From assembly GCF_032854445.1 (NCBI RefSeq), contig NC_088297.1, forward strand, positions 19,853,127 to 19,917,126: DNA of 64,000 nt, read 5' to 3'. Both the position numbers and the translations under genes were made by a program. Positions 44,925 through 55,480 of the stretch are shown one piece after another; the first letter of the stretch is position 1, and each line of letters starts with the position of its first letter. The notes under the pieces are model-generated. The model worked only from the letters and a program-made list of their open reading frames with translations, was not told where the DNA came from and searched no databases. This DNA is from Liolophura sinensis (taxonomy: Eukaryota > Mollusca > Polyplacophora > Chitonida > Chitonidae).

Positions 44925-45115
44925 CACAGAGAGTAAAACCAGAGCAGCGACGACAGTGTGATAGTTAGCAAACGGTCACACGTAACCGGTGAAACACAGC
45001 CTCTTGTCAATTTACCTCAGTCAGGGTTTTCTTCCTAATGTCCCTGTAAGTGCATAAATAGTGGCAATTTACACGCCCCCTAACATCATGGCTTAAGCAC
45101 AGTTATAGGTAAAAA
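44925..45115 (-). repeat. family M repeat copy
   Basis: Contains CAGAGAGTAAAACCAGAGCA, GCGACGACAGTGTGATAG, GGTCACACGTAACCGGTG, GTAAATTGAC-like words reversed, and CAATTTACACGCCCCCTAAC. A second copy at 45,240-45,390 faces it, forming a long inverted repeat. Confidence 0.75.
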
Positions 45116-45239
45116 ATATAGCATTTTTTGTACTCCTTGACAAATGACATCTTATCTTGCATGTATTATCATATTCTTACTGAATGTATTTTTTCTTACT
45201 GAATTCTGCCAAATTCATGATGCTAAGGGGTATGTGTGT

Positions 45240-45390
45240 AATTTGATACTAACTAAGCATTTACATGAACAGTCAGAATGTACCCCAAATATGACTGAGG
45301 TAAACTAATAAGCCATATTTCGCCGGTTACGTTGTGACTATTTTCGTCGTTGCTGCAGGTTTTACTCTCCTTTATATCAGTTTGTTTCAG
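45240..45390 (+). repeat. family M repeat copy, inverted to the previous one
   Basis: CTGAGGTAAACTAATAAGCC, TTTCGCCGGTTACGTTGTGA, CTATTTTCGTCGTTGCTGC and GGTTTTACTCTCC pair with the reversed words at 44,925-45,075. Together they could fold into a hairpin with a loop of roughly 150 bases. Confidence 0.7.
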
Positions 45391-46189
45391 TGACGGAGAA
45401 GTGAACAGTTCGTTTTAAGTGTGGGTCATTTAACGTCTGTATCATTTGCAAAAGCACTCCAACATCAGCGGGGGAAGGAAATGTTGGCTAACATCAATGG
45501 CTCTTGTCCAAGCAACGGTACGAAAATCACGCTAAAAGGAATGCCTTTATTGTTCGATTTGTCAGCAACGGGAAAAGTTTAGGAAAATATACTCAACAAA
45601 ATAACTGTGCACAGATATAATTACATTGTTGGTCCATTTTCAAATACATACTGTCCTTTTTCTATCCATGGTCGTGTTTTCAAGGCCATTGAAGGAGGAA
45701 GTGTCAAAATGAAGGTTGGCAAGCTCAGTAATGGGTGTGTCAATCACGACCGTCGATGGTTTCTGTGCATCTAACTGAAGTTACCAGACGAGCAAAGAAT
45801 GCTTGCGGAATCTCTGCCTATATCCTGGTTACCTGAAATTTGATCTCGGACACGTGAGGCTTCAGGAATGGGATTGATATTTTGAAAAAATAACGTTCAC
45901 CCCGACGAGAGTATACGGGTTGACACCTAGTGGATGGAAAAGGTGGAAAAGTTATTCGTCCCGTAAACAGTACATTTCACCACCTGTGTTCAGGGCGTCT
46001 GACGTGCTGTCGGCACTACTGCAACGGTGTGGCGTCAACGACGGACGTATCGTAGGACGGCGTGTGCGCAACACAGACTTCCAGCCGTCGATTTCTTACG
46101 GTTTGTGGGTTTATGCGATGATCTGGAATGATTTGAGCGGTTAATACGGCTGTTTGCCATAAGAGGTATTTCCAACGACATTTAAGATT

Positions 46190-46325
46190 TTTATTTATTT
46201 ATATATTTACTTGATAGGTGTTTTACGCCTTACTGATGAACATTTCACTTGATCGACGGCAACAGAATCATGGTGGTAGGAAACTGGGCCCGGGGGAAAC
46301 CTACGACCATCCGCAGGTTTGCCTT
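46190..46325 (-). mobile_element. SINE-1 copy
   Basis: TTGATAGGTGTTTTACGCC, CATTTCACTTGATCGACGGC, GTAGGAAACTGGGCCCG and CTACGACCATCCGCAGG. The middle of the body is shortened and the head is missing. Confidence 0.8.
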
Positions 46326-46549
46326 TAAGAGTGATTAGGTGAACGTTTGCGGTGGCTTAAGTGTGACTATTCAATGGCAAATACTGACCACGTGACAAAA
46401 GTGTCACGTGGTCCATGTGCTTCATGTAACACGTAATTTATGATTTGAATGCGTATTCCGAATTCAACTGTAACGAATGTTAATGTAGGATAAGTACTTG
46501 TATAATCCGATTTGTTCAAACTTTAATGCACAGTAACTTATTAAACCGA

Positions 46550-47190
46550 GTATACAATGTGTATTGTTTTCAATGATTCAAAGGAAAAGTAACAACAAAA
46601 AATTTACTCAAAAGCAAATTAACGCAGAAACAAAAACATCTGACACGAAACTGATAAATTCAGCTATAAACTTTTTCACAAGAAAACATTTACACCGAAG
46701 AGAAAACCTTTGTACCGCGGAGAAAAGCTTCACACTTCGAAGAAATTGTTTACACCGCGTAGGAAAGGTTTTTGTCTATTTTTTTCTTGTGCCTGCATTA
46801 TTTTGTTGTACATACTTTTAATTCTTTGTTCCTAATAACAATTTTTCAACACTAATTCTTAAGAATCATCGTAAATCAGTGGAAAAGGTTAAAAATTTTC
46901 TAAAGAAAGCATGTGTAAAATGAAGTGACACAGACGCAAAAGACACAAAAACGATAACGCCATAAACTTCGCAAAACAACAAGAAACGTTCCGTTTGAGG
47001 TTCAAATCTTTTCTCAGCTGTGTTTTCTTCGGGGTATAAAGGTTTTTCACGGCTTTTCGAAGATTATAGTTAAATTTAGCAAGTTTGTGCAAAATGTTTT
47101 TGTTTCTGTGTTAATTTACTTTTGCATATACTTCAAATTCTTCATGAGAAAATCTTTTGATTCATTGTAAATCAACAAATGTGTAAAATG
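46550..47190. repeat. fold-back element, long imperfect palindrome
   Basis: The left arm (about 46,550-46,830) and right arm (about 46,880-47,190) are reverse complements with some divergence: AAAGCAAATTAACGCAGAAA left against TTTCTGTGTTAATTTACTTT right, and TTCAATGATTCAAAGG left against TTTTGATTCATTGTAA right. It contains short tandem units (next entry) and no transposase. It resembles a fold-back, MITE-like element; terminal duplications were not identified. Confidence 0.7.
46683..46762 (+). repeat. four 20-bp tandem units
   Basis: Four units of 20 bp, such as AAAACATTTACACCGAAGAG and AAAACCTTTGTACCGCGGAG, lie in the left arm of the fold-back element. Related words (CCTTTATACCCCGAAGAAAA reversed) are visible in its right arm. 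Confidence 0.75.
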
Positions 47191-47895
47191 TTGAATAGAA
47201 CTAACGGACAACCGTAGTATGGAGGTTCCAGTCGATTGCATTCGGTGTTGTTGTTATTTTTTGTACACCTAGCAGTAATTATACTACTTTTCACGTCGCT
47301 ACTTTCCTTATCCCAAGGCCTCCCTTCTCTCCAGAAGTCTCTCCGTCAGGTCATCATAAGCACTAGGCCTGGAATCGATCGATGGCTGTAACCTCAATAC
47401 AGACAAGGAAGCCAAGCAGTCTGAGCTAATTGCCGTAATAGTCATCTGTGTTCAGACGAATCTACCACTAAGCAAGCCCTTGTCCCTGGGACGAACGCTG
47501 CTTGAAGTCAAAGCAAATGCAATACAAAGGATATGCGTGCCCCATCTTCATCTGACTAATGGGAGTGTAACAGTTCATCAATGTTTACTTGAAGGGCTTT
47601 GCTTGTGTATGTTCTTTGCTGCAGGACAGAGAGACACAATGATTGATCTTTTCCCTCCCTTTCGTGGAATTTGTTCTTGACCCTTATTTTGGAATTTTCA
47701 AGAAAGTGCCACTTTCCTCTCACGGTGAGCTTAGTATTATTTATTGGTTATTGCTTAGCCGTGCTTGAGTTTGTGTGTTTTCCATGACAAGGGGCTTTAA
47801 ATGTATATGAAGATGTAAACGTATTCGCCTTTTTTCACATGAGATACCAGTGTACCTGTCATTGCATTTGACCTGGAAATATATGTCTTATATGT

Positions 47896-48249
47896 GAGTG
47901 AGTGCATGGGTTTAACGTCGTGCTCAACAATTTTTCAGTCATATGACGAGGAAGGAATCCTTAGGGTGTATGTGATGTGCCTCCTTGTTTTAGGACGGAT
48001 TTCCACCGCTCTCTTATCTGAGACCTGCTTCACTGAGACGACTTACCGAAGGTAAGTAAGCCACCCCGACTGAGCCATTATACTGATACGGGTCAACCAG
48101 TCGTTGCACTATCCCCTTCATGCTGAACGTCAAAGCGAGGAAATTACAGCTTCCTCTTTTAAAAGTCTTAGGTCCGACTCGACCCAGGATTGATCCCGAA
48201 TCTACCGCTCCCGAAGCGGGCGCTCTACCAACTGTGCTATCCGGGACGG
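47896..48249 (-). mobile_element. SINE-2, full, with perfect target duplication
   Basis: A full 354-bp copy on the minus strand. The plus strand shows the reversed tail GAGTGAGTGCATGGG and TTTAACGTCGTGCTC, the body GTGCCTCCTTGTTTTAGG and GCCATTATACTGATACGG, and the reversed tRNA-like head with GGATTGATCCCGAATC (B-box side) and CGCTCTACCAACTGTGC (A-box side). TGTCTTATATGT flanks both ends exactly (47,884-47,895 and 48,250-48,261). Confidence 0.92.
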
Positions 48250-48261
48250 TGTCTTATATGT

Positions 48262-49044
48262 AACCGGTTTTATTTGCTCCTTGTATATTATTTTCTACAT
48301 ATTAGTTTGGGAAATGGTAAAAATTCCGAAGATATATATCGGTAAAGGACTACCTTAAACAATTGTCAGCCATCCAATTCTGAAGTTCTGGATTCATTAG
48401 TAGATTAATGTCACGTGACCATTTACGTCGGAAGACAGTCACATTATTATGCCTTCTATTGTGTTGCTTTTTGTTGTGAGTTGTGTTTACAGATAAAAAA
48501 AAACCTGACGACATGGATTTTACGGTTGATAATTATGAACTGAAAGATCTGCACTTAGAGGTCAATACAACCTGTGTAGTAGATGGAGAAGTTACACACT
48601 TCCAGCAGTTGCTTGAGAAGAGGTGCTTCTTCGTACAGACCAAAATGGTGGAAAATTGTTGATACTGACAAATATTTCCCAACAACGATATCTAGTTTGA
48701 GATAAAATAAAAGACAACAGCATAAAGAGTGAAACCGAGCAGTGACAGTCAATGTATGGTCACATGTGTTAACGGCCAAGCCCGGCAATCCGCCTTTCCA
48801 GCCAAGCCAGCGCCCTACTTCAGCTGCCCAAACAGCAGCAAAGGCAGAACAGAATTGCGCATACCCTCAAAGGGAAAATGTTGAACTCCTTGACACCGTG
48901 ATCTGACATTTAAGCGTCAGTCGGTCATGATGGTCTTGGAAATGGAATAAGAAATCGCTTTTAAATCAACGAGGCAGGATTCCGCACATGACAGGAGGAT
49001 TGGATGTCAGCCTCGAAAATAAGAACTTCCGCTTCCTCAAATGA
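48262..49044. other. no gene seen; family M piece
   Basis: Bases 48,712-48,775 carry family M-like words (AGAGTGAAACCGAGCAGTGA, TATGGTCACATGTGTTAACG). Nothing else is recognised. Confidence 0.4.
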
Positions 49045-49200
49045 CATCAATTCATGTCGATTATCCGTCTGTGACGCTTAGCTAATTGGTTAAACATTAT
49101 ACGCATTATTTGCATTTCCAAGTTGAAGATAACTTTAAAAACTCGAAAGGGTTTTATTATTTGTTCATCTATCAATCAGATGGCATCACCGCAGCGTTGT
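49045..49200 (+). repeat. copy of the repeat at 43.4-43.6 kb
   Basis: See that entry for the shared words. The copies are diverged and differ by small gaps. Confidence 0.55.
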
Positions 49201-49369
49201 TTACATCGGGCACTGTTCTCCTGAAGTGTTTTTGATTAAAAATATTGTTAATCTGAAATCAACTGAAAGAAGAGCACATTGCTTTCCCAAAAATATTTGT
49301 CACTGAGCGAATTCATGCTTCAGAAAAAACGTTGAACAATGTTGGCTGCTTTTTTTTTTTTGTCATAAT

Positions 49370-49500
49370 TTCGTATTTTACATACTTTTTTAGTTCATTG
49401 TTTAGTTTGTGTTAAACGCCGTTTTGGGAATTGACCTTACGATTAGTGACCTAGAACGTCCTTACTGGTTTACTGTGGGTGTACGAATGTCTTTTGACCC
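49370..49500 (+). repeat. family P repeat copy
   Basis: TTTACATACTTTTTTAGTTC, TTGGGAATTGACCTTACG and TGACCTAGAACGTCCTTACT. A reversed part of the same family (GTGTACCCTGCTAG, CCGCGCTTTGG) lies at 49,665-49,795, and another reversed copy at 50,875-51,030, so P copies frame the TIR element at 49,951-50,700. Confidence 0.7.
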
Positions 49501-49950
49501 ATAAATTATACAACAGATTGCATCACAATAGAATAGAAAAATACGTAGGGAGAAGATGAATAATAACATTGCCAAACTACACAAAATCAACAAAAAAAAA
49601 CAGGCAAGAAGATAAACAACTACCAAGAAAGTCAGGAAAATACAGTGACAAATTGGGAGTCAACAATTTTCAATCACAGTGGAAAGACCTTAAGAATGTT
49701 CTAGGAGAATGAATTAAATCAGTACACATGTAGTGTACCCTGCTAGTTTTTAAATTATTGTTAATCAGCCGCGCTTTGGTTGAATCTGGTGATATATAAC
49801 ATGGCGATCATATTCACTGCGATGACTATACAGCTCCTACACCTATAACTGAAGTTACATGTATGTCTAACTACTGTAATCTCCAACATTTTTCAACAAA
49901 GTTAATGAAGAATCATATATGCCAAGAGATTTCTTGCTGCCTCATTAGCC

Positions 49951-50700
49951 TAAGGCCTAGCGCACACGGACAACATTTTTTGTCGAAAATCGAGTTTTCT
50001 GACCATTTTCTGTCACATTATCATGAATATTGGTCACCCGCACACGAACAACATTAGTTTTCCATTTTTGAAGAATCCAGCGGCGAAAGACGGTCACATG
50101 ATAGGTTCAAGGTCATGTGACACCAAAAAGTTGTGTTATAGCTTACATTTTGTGAATTGCTCACATGACATTTCCATAGACGCTGATTGATTGATGTAGC
50201 CGACAACCATCTCGAAAGATCCAGATTGCCCACAGACGTGCGAAACCTGTGCCCGACTCTTCCATAGACGCTGATTGATTGATGTAGCCGACAACCATCT
50301 CGAAAGATCCAGATTGCCCACAGACATGCGAAAGCTGTGCCCGACTCTTCCATAGACGCTGATTGATTGATGTGGCCGACAACGATCTTGAAAGATCCAG
50401 ATTGCCCACAGACGTGCGAAACCTGTGCCCGCCTCTTCCATAGACGCTGATTGATTGATGTAGCCGACAACGATCTTGAAAGATCCAGATTGCCCACAGA
50501 CGCGAGAAGTCTGTGCCCGCCTCATTTGTTTCTGGATTCTTTGTTGCCCAATATTAAACAAGCTGAACCTTTGGATCAAATGTTCCAGACTCAGGAATTC
50601 TTGTTGTGATTACCAGTACACGGGTAAATTTAGAGGGTTTTCTGTTGTCTGGATCAATTTTTCTTCGACAAAAATGTTGTCCGTGTGCACTGGGCTTAAG
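49951..50700. mobile_element. non-autonomous TIR element carrying an 88-bp minisatellite
   Basis: Left end TAAGGCCTAGCGCACACGGA followed by CAACATTTTTTGTCGA. The right end reads reversed TAAGCCCAGTGCACACGGA and CAACATTTTTGTCGA. The inverted repeats are about 40 bp and nearly identical. The right end abuts TTAA and the left abuts CTAA, so a TTAA target is possible but not proven. A subterminal ATCATGAATATTGGTCACCC and second CGCACACGAACAACATT lie inside the left end. There is no transposase. The centre is four 88-bp tandem units. Confidence 0.75.
50173..50524. repeat. four 88-bp tandem units
   Basis: Units start at 50,173, 50,261, 50,349 and 50,437, each with TCCATAGACGCTGATTGATT, GATGTAGCCGACAAC, CTTGAAAGATCCAGATTGCC or a close variant, and TGCGAAACCTGTGCCC. 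All three minus-strand frames stay open across the array because 88 is not a multiple of three and the unit lacks stops on that strand. Repeat-encoded frames of 82 to 147 codons result; none has a recognisable domain. Confidence 0.92.
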
Positions 50701-50874
50701 CGTTGATTTCAGTATAGGCTGTTCAGGAATGTTTCGAAGGGTGGTGTTAAACTCTTTCCCCCCACACACAAACTTGACGGCCTATGTTTAGGTGAAAAGT
50801 TCTAGAGTATGGTGCTAAGTCCTAACCACCTCCCTACTACACGAATCTAGGCGTCGTAAAACACACATTAGTTT

Positions 50875-51030
50875 ACCAGCCGTCAACCAAAATGGACATT
50901 CCACGCCAACAATCGCAAGGCCAATTCCTATAACAGCGTTCAACACAAAGCACCAAAGAACTAAGAAAGTGTGTAACGTATGATGTTTAGACAGATTCAT
51001 GCAAAGTGAAACAATCAACAGCCAGTGCAA
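50875..51030 (-). repeat. family P repeat copy
   Basis: CAGCCGTCAACCAAAATGGA, CATTCCACGCCAACAATCGC, GCACCAAAGAACTAAGAAAG and TTCATGCAAAGTGAAACAAT. It lies about 450 bp ahead of a Penelope-like RT remnant. Confidence 0.75.
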
Positions 51031-51479
51031 AGGATGGAATTTCATTTGCCCAAATCATGCACTCGAATGGAATTACAGTTGAAGACGATTCATCCCATAA
51101 ATCGTTAGTATTTCGCTTTGTATTTTTGACAGCCGAAATCCAAAAAAAAAAACGGACGGGGCAGCCTTTTTGTGTAACTTGTACTATTAGGCTTTGTTCA
51201 AGAATATTTTGTTGATAACACCGCGTTTGGGGGATTGCGACTGGAGTAAATGAGACAGAACGAACGAATGACAAACCGCTTTCCGTCGCCTAATAAACAG
51301 CCTGTCTTGGTGCCGCAACAGAAATAACAAGAGGTGGATACCTCCTTGGTCACGATCATAAAGCTACAGTGAGAATAACTTACTCAATTTTGTCCATTTA
51401 AAAAAATATTACAAGTACTTTCATATTTTTGTATTAACGTTTTCTTTACAACGAATACGGTTAGGAAGCTGTGGTTCGC

Positions 51480-52330
51480 TACATCGAGATGAGGAAGAGA
51501 CTCAAACAGATGTTACACTGTATTCACAGAAATTTTCACACATAAAACATTTGACTTTCAGAGCGGCATTCTATCAAGATTGGCATAATATTGTAAATAT
51601 TGATGATCTATAAAGAGTGCTTGCGAGGGGTCCCAACTATAGAGAGCCGAGAAAGATAAATATGAGAGGTAATAAAAAAATTGCCCTTTCGTCGTTTTAA
51701 AATTTTGCAATGGTATAAACGTGAGAGGGTCGAACCTTCAGTCCTTGAGACATGGCTCGAGCTAGTAAAGAAAGAGATATTAGTATTAATGCTCATGCGA
51801 CAGCCCAAACAAGTTCTGAAGGATGTTACCGTGCGAAAGGTACTTGATGACGTTCACAGAAAATACATTACTTTTCCTGCGGACAAAACTCTTAAAAATT
51901 TAGTAATTGTCTGCAAGAATTATTGCTACTGGGTTCTCATTCAATATCACTAGAACAACTGCCGCAACATCTACGTATTCTAGAACGATCAATACTCTGG
52001 AGGAAGTATTTAAAAAGCATCAGTCTAATCTCACACAGAGATGTATCTGTACCTTCCCGTCACCCTGATGTACCAAAAATTTGCTGGATTACAAAAAGGC
52101 ATAAATCTCCATATAAAAGCTTGCTTTATTGCGGGATCGAGAAGCTGTACCACCAAGCTTGTATCTACTCTCTTAACGAAGCCACTACGAGAAGTACACT
52201 ACACTCATTTTGGGAAAAATAGTGTTGTGTCAAGAGAGTAAAGAAACTAAACACTTACCCTAAAAACTGGAAGCCCTTAAAAAGCCAAACTCAGAAGAGG
52301 AAAGAAATCAGAATGTGGCTGGGACATTGT
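51480..52330 (+). pseudogene. Penelope-like reverse transcriptase, 5' half
   Basis: The upstream half of the same retroelement enzyme as at the left edge of the window. The GPNYREPRK-like motif is at about 51,625-51,665. Bases 51,719-51,930 read ERVEPSVLETWLELVKKEI and, further on, FPADKTLKNLVIVCKNY, the conserved ADK..NIV.VCK region. After a shift, 52,041-52,240 reads KACFIAGSRSCTTKLVSTLL, the IAGS..CSTK-type region ahead of the catalytic core. The GIPKGT and YIDD parts are absent. Several frame breaks make it inactive. It complements the 3' fragments at 24.4 and 40.1 kb, which lack this half. Confidence 0.65.
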
Positions 52331-52629
52331 TGTGCTGTAAAGAATCAATGTATAAATTTTAAACTTCATAGAACAAATCATTTTAGACGTAGGCCTTTGA
52401 ATTTGTGACTTAAGTTTTAAAACCCTTGATAAATTTTAGTTCAGGTCTCCCTATCTAGCCTGTAAGTGTCAGATTCCAATCAAACTTTGTATACAGTAAC
52501 TTGCCATATCCATGTATACCAATCATGCTAAATGAAAAAAAAATAATTTTAAATACAGCTGCAATTCATTTCACATTTTTTCTAACAAAGCATACATAAC
52601 ATAGAATATGTTCACACTGTCATCGCCTC

Positions 52630-52800
52630 TCTTGTTCTAACTTGGTGAAGTTAGCAGAAGATTCCAACACAACATTCAACACCATATTTGCCAAGGAATG
52701 CAGCTCGTGCAGCTGTGACTATGGAATTTAATGTTGGAGTTGGAATCTTCTCCCAGCTTTACTTTTCCCATGATAAAGTTAGGCCAAGATTCCAAAAGAA
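52630..52800. repeat. fold-back repeat, left member of an inverted pair
   Basis: GAAGATTCCAACACAACATT, CAACACCATATTTGCC and the later CTATGGAATTTAATGTTGG, AGTTGGAATCTTCTCC pair with each other, so the sequence folds back on itself around GCAGCTCGTGCAGCTG. The whole 130-bp block recurs reversed at 56,405-56,545. Confidence 0.75.
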
Positions 52801-53266
52801 AATTCCACTGAGAAATCAACATATATTGTAAATGTCAAGTGTACAACATTCACTGCCACTAAAGTTAAATACACTCCTTACATTTTTGCCATCAACCCGC
52901 TATCAAATATGCCTTAAAATTAACGGACAGTGTTTAATTGTGGTGTCGAAAACCTTTTACTGCAAGTGGCAGACGTCCTGGAATGTGGATGTCCCATCAG
53001 ATAAAAAAACCCGAGGACAAACCCCATCGATCAGTATTAACTGTATATGGCAGTTAACATCAGTTGTTTGCTTGTTTGAAGAAAAAACTTTAAACCTTCT
53101 CGCTGAACTTACGTTTCAGATTTCAATACATGTTTGCTATCGATAGATCCCCTTCTTACTCGTTCAATCTCCATGTTATATGCACGACTGCCGTCAGATT
53201 CTAAATTTAGCTTGCCACTGTTTACATATGCTGAGTTCAGGGCCTGCTGTCTGCCTATGCCTTTGA

Positions 53267-53704
53267 ATGTTCCAGAATACCCTCAGTTCGGGGCCTGTTT
53301 GTTTACAACAGGTGTTCAAGAATTTTCTTATTCTAGACAATTCCACCAGTCTATATAAGACCTATGAAAGCAGGTCAAAGGAGGAGAAAGGAGAATTATT
53401 GAGAGTTTTGGATGCTTTCGCTGTGTGTTACTTTAGTAGGCCATTTGTGCTGAATTTTGGTGTCTTTATAGCCTCTGGCTTTGTTATATCATATCTCCAC
53501 CGAGCACTTGTTCAGTCTGAACTTGTATGTTTAATTTGTGCTCTTGTGTACACAGTGCTTATTAGTACACGGACCCTGTCTGTGGAACTTTGTGTATATT
53601 TCGTCATACACTCTGTTATACTGTGGATTTTCCCTCTTATTTGTGCATTTATGCCTGTATGGTTTTCCGCAATATATGGAATATATGCGTCCATTTGGAC
53701 TTGA
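53267..53704 (+). CDS. hypothetical hydrophobic open frame, 145 codons
   Basis: Starts with ATG (MFQNTLSSGPVC) and ends at 53,704. From about residue 50 on it is strongly hydrophobic, with three or four possible membrane segments (FGVFIASGFVISYL, LVCLICALVYTVLI, VILWIFPLICAFM). I recognise no family. GTAAGTACT at 53,719, just after the stop, would fit a splice donor, and TGTTTACAACAG near 53,310 an acceptor; both are short and can occur by chance. It lies between the paired fold-back repeats at 52.6 and 56.5 kb, so it could belong to a mobile element or be spurious. Confidence 0.2.
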   Translation: MFQNTLSSGPVCLQQVFKNFLILDNSTSLYKTYESRSKEEKGELLRVLDAFAVCYFSRPFVLNFGVFIASGFVISYLHRALVQSELVCLICALVYTVLISTRTLSVELCVYFVIHSVILWIFPLICAFMPVWFSAIYGIYASIWT

Positions 53705-53718
53705 CACCGTTGTACATG

Positions 53719-53820
53719 TAAGTACTTTAGTATTTGTATAGATACTACTATCCTCTCTTGTTAAACTTAAGTACTTTAGTATTTGTAAAAGTCTTGTTAT
53801 CTGTTCTTGTTAAACCTAAT
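53719..53820 (+). repeat. tandem duplication of about 50 bp
   Basis: AAGTACTTTAGTATTTGTA and TCTTGTTAAAC occur twice in order (53,720-53,768 and 53,769-53,818). Confidence 0.85.
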
Positions 53821-54904
53821 AAATTGTTGTAAAATAAAATCTGCTGGTTTTGGTAACATTTTTGTGCGGCTAAACTGTATTTCGAACAAGCCATCTCTTT
53901 ATAATACAAACAGTTTGGGTCGTAACACTCCATGTATTCTAATCGTTTTTGACAACATCGAAAAGAGCTATATAACTCTCAGCGGTGTACAGGATGCTCG
54001 ACCTCCATTCGAGGCTTATCTGAAAACTACAAAAGTCTACAAATCTGTTGAACAATTGTTGTATTGCAGTTTGTGATAGACTTTTTCCCCCCATTCTAAG
54101 AATACAAATCTCTCGATGTAAGCAAACAAACCTGTTTCTGATTCAATATGCGGAGATTTCTAATTCAATTCGGATGTTGATCGAACTAGTGATTACCTCA
54201 AACTGCCAGCAGCCTCACCTGGACACTCTTATTGTTCAGATAATGGCTTGTGACGCATGTGTCATTGAATTTGAATTGCCTTTCTGGCTCTACTACCACG
54301 GTCCAATCTACAGGTACATCAAAAAGACTACAATACAGTAAGTTCACATAACATGTGCGGTCTATGCGAACAGAAAAAACGATCTTAATTAAAGGAAGTA
54401 AGACAATGAAGTTTCGCTCTTCCTTAGTTTACGCGTGGATAGTGCGACCTTAAAGTCATCTTTCTTTTAGCTGCATGTATGACATCTTCAAACTTTTCAG
54501 AAGTTTCTAAAAGCGTAAAATTAACTACAGACAAATTCATGCCAACATTATAATTTAATTAGAATACTTACAATGTCCTGATCATTCTGTGGTTCTCTCA
54601 TGGCACTGGGAAAATGAATAATAAAGCTATATTAATATTTGGTTTACGAAAACCAAATGGCAAAGGAGTCTGATGAGAATACAAATTACCTGAACCTCCG
54701 TTATATGTAAAATGTACGATGTAGATGATCTTTCGTCTTGTAGTTGCCTGTGGTAACAAAATCGAAGAAGGATTTATAATAAAAATTAACACTAAAGTAA
54801 AAAAACAGTAAAAGCGAGTGTGTCATATGAAATATTCATGACCTCAAGGTAAAATAACACTCAAATAACAGAGATGCGTGTAGTTAGTACAAATTATTAA
54901 ATGG

Positions 54905-55480
54905 TGCGATGTGACTGAATGTGTGTGCGACTTGACTGAATGTGGGTACAACGTGACTGAATGTGGGTGGGACTTGACTGAATGCCAGGAAGACTTGACT
55001 GAATGTGGGTACGACTTGACTGAATGTGGGTACGACGTGACTGAATGTGGGTGGGACTTGACTGAATGCCTTGAAGACTTGACTGAATGTGGGTACAACG
55101 TGACTGAATGTGGGTGCGGCTTGACTGAATGCCAGTAAGACTTGACTGAATGTGGGTACAACGTGACTGAATGTGGGTGGGACTTGACTGAATGCCAGGA
55201 AGACTTGACTGAATGTGGGTACGACGTGACTGAATTTGGGTACGACGTGACTGAATGTGGGTGGGACTTGACTGAATGCCAGGAAGACTTGACTGAATGT
55301 GGGTACAACGTGACTGAATGTGGGTGCGGCTTGACTGAATGCCAGTAAGACTTGACTGAATGTGGGTACGACGTGACTGAATGTGGGTGGGACTTGACTG
55401 AATGTGTGTGTATGACCTGACTGAAGTTGGGTATCACTTAATTAAAGTTAGGTATAGCTTGACAAAAGTTGGGTACGATT
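54905..55480. repeat. 21-bp tandem array with 63-bp higher-order period
   Basis: The basic unit is GACTTGACTGAATGTGGGTAC or a variant. Three variants (ending GCCAGGAA, GTGGGTAC and GTGGGTGG) alternate to give a 63-bp period. Units decay after about 55,440. Because 21 is a multiple of three, long frames are open on both strands: the minus frame 54,844-55,437 reads a heptad SHPHSVT/SYPHSVK, the plus frames read DLTECGY units. The minus frame starts with ATA, not ATG. I see a tandem array and no evidence for a protein. Confidence 0.9.

Larger units (their letters stand above)
44130..47720 (+). repeat. region with a decayed direct copy at 62.6-63.9 kb
   Basis: Two parts are recognisable in the same order and orientation at the right end of the window. 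44,130-44,690 (CGGCGCAGACGATTTGCC, CCTGATGAATTAGCCGG, AATGCCTGTATCTATTTGC) matches 62,570-63,060. 47,220-47,720 (CTCCGTCAGGTCATC, GTTCAGACGAA, ACAAAGGATATGCGTG) matches 63,420-63,870. About 2.5 kb lie between them here, but only about 0.4 kb there; inserted family M copies, a SINE and a fold-back element explain much of this. Confidence 0.65.

Noticed and set aside
50054-50579. Three overlapping minus-strand proteins of 82-147 codons
   Set aside because: They are the three phases of the same 88-bp unit read in turn.
54844-55437. A 197-codon repeat protein on the minus strand
   Set aside because: The frame is a by-product of the 21-bp unit, starts with ATA, and the opposite strand is equally open.
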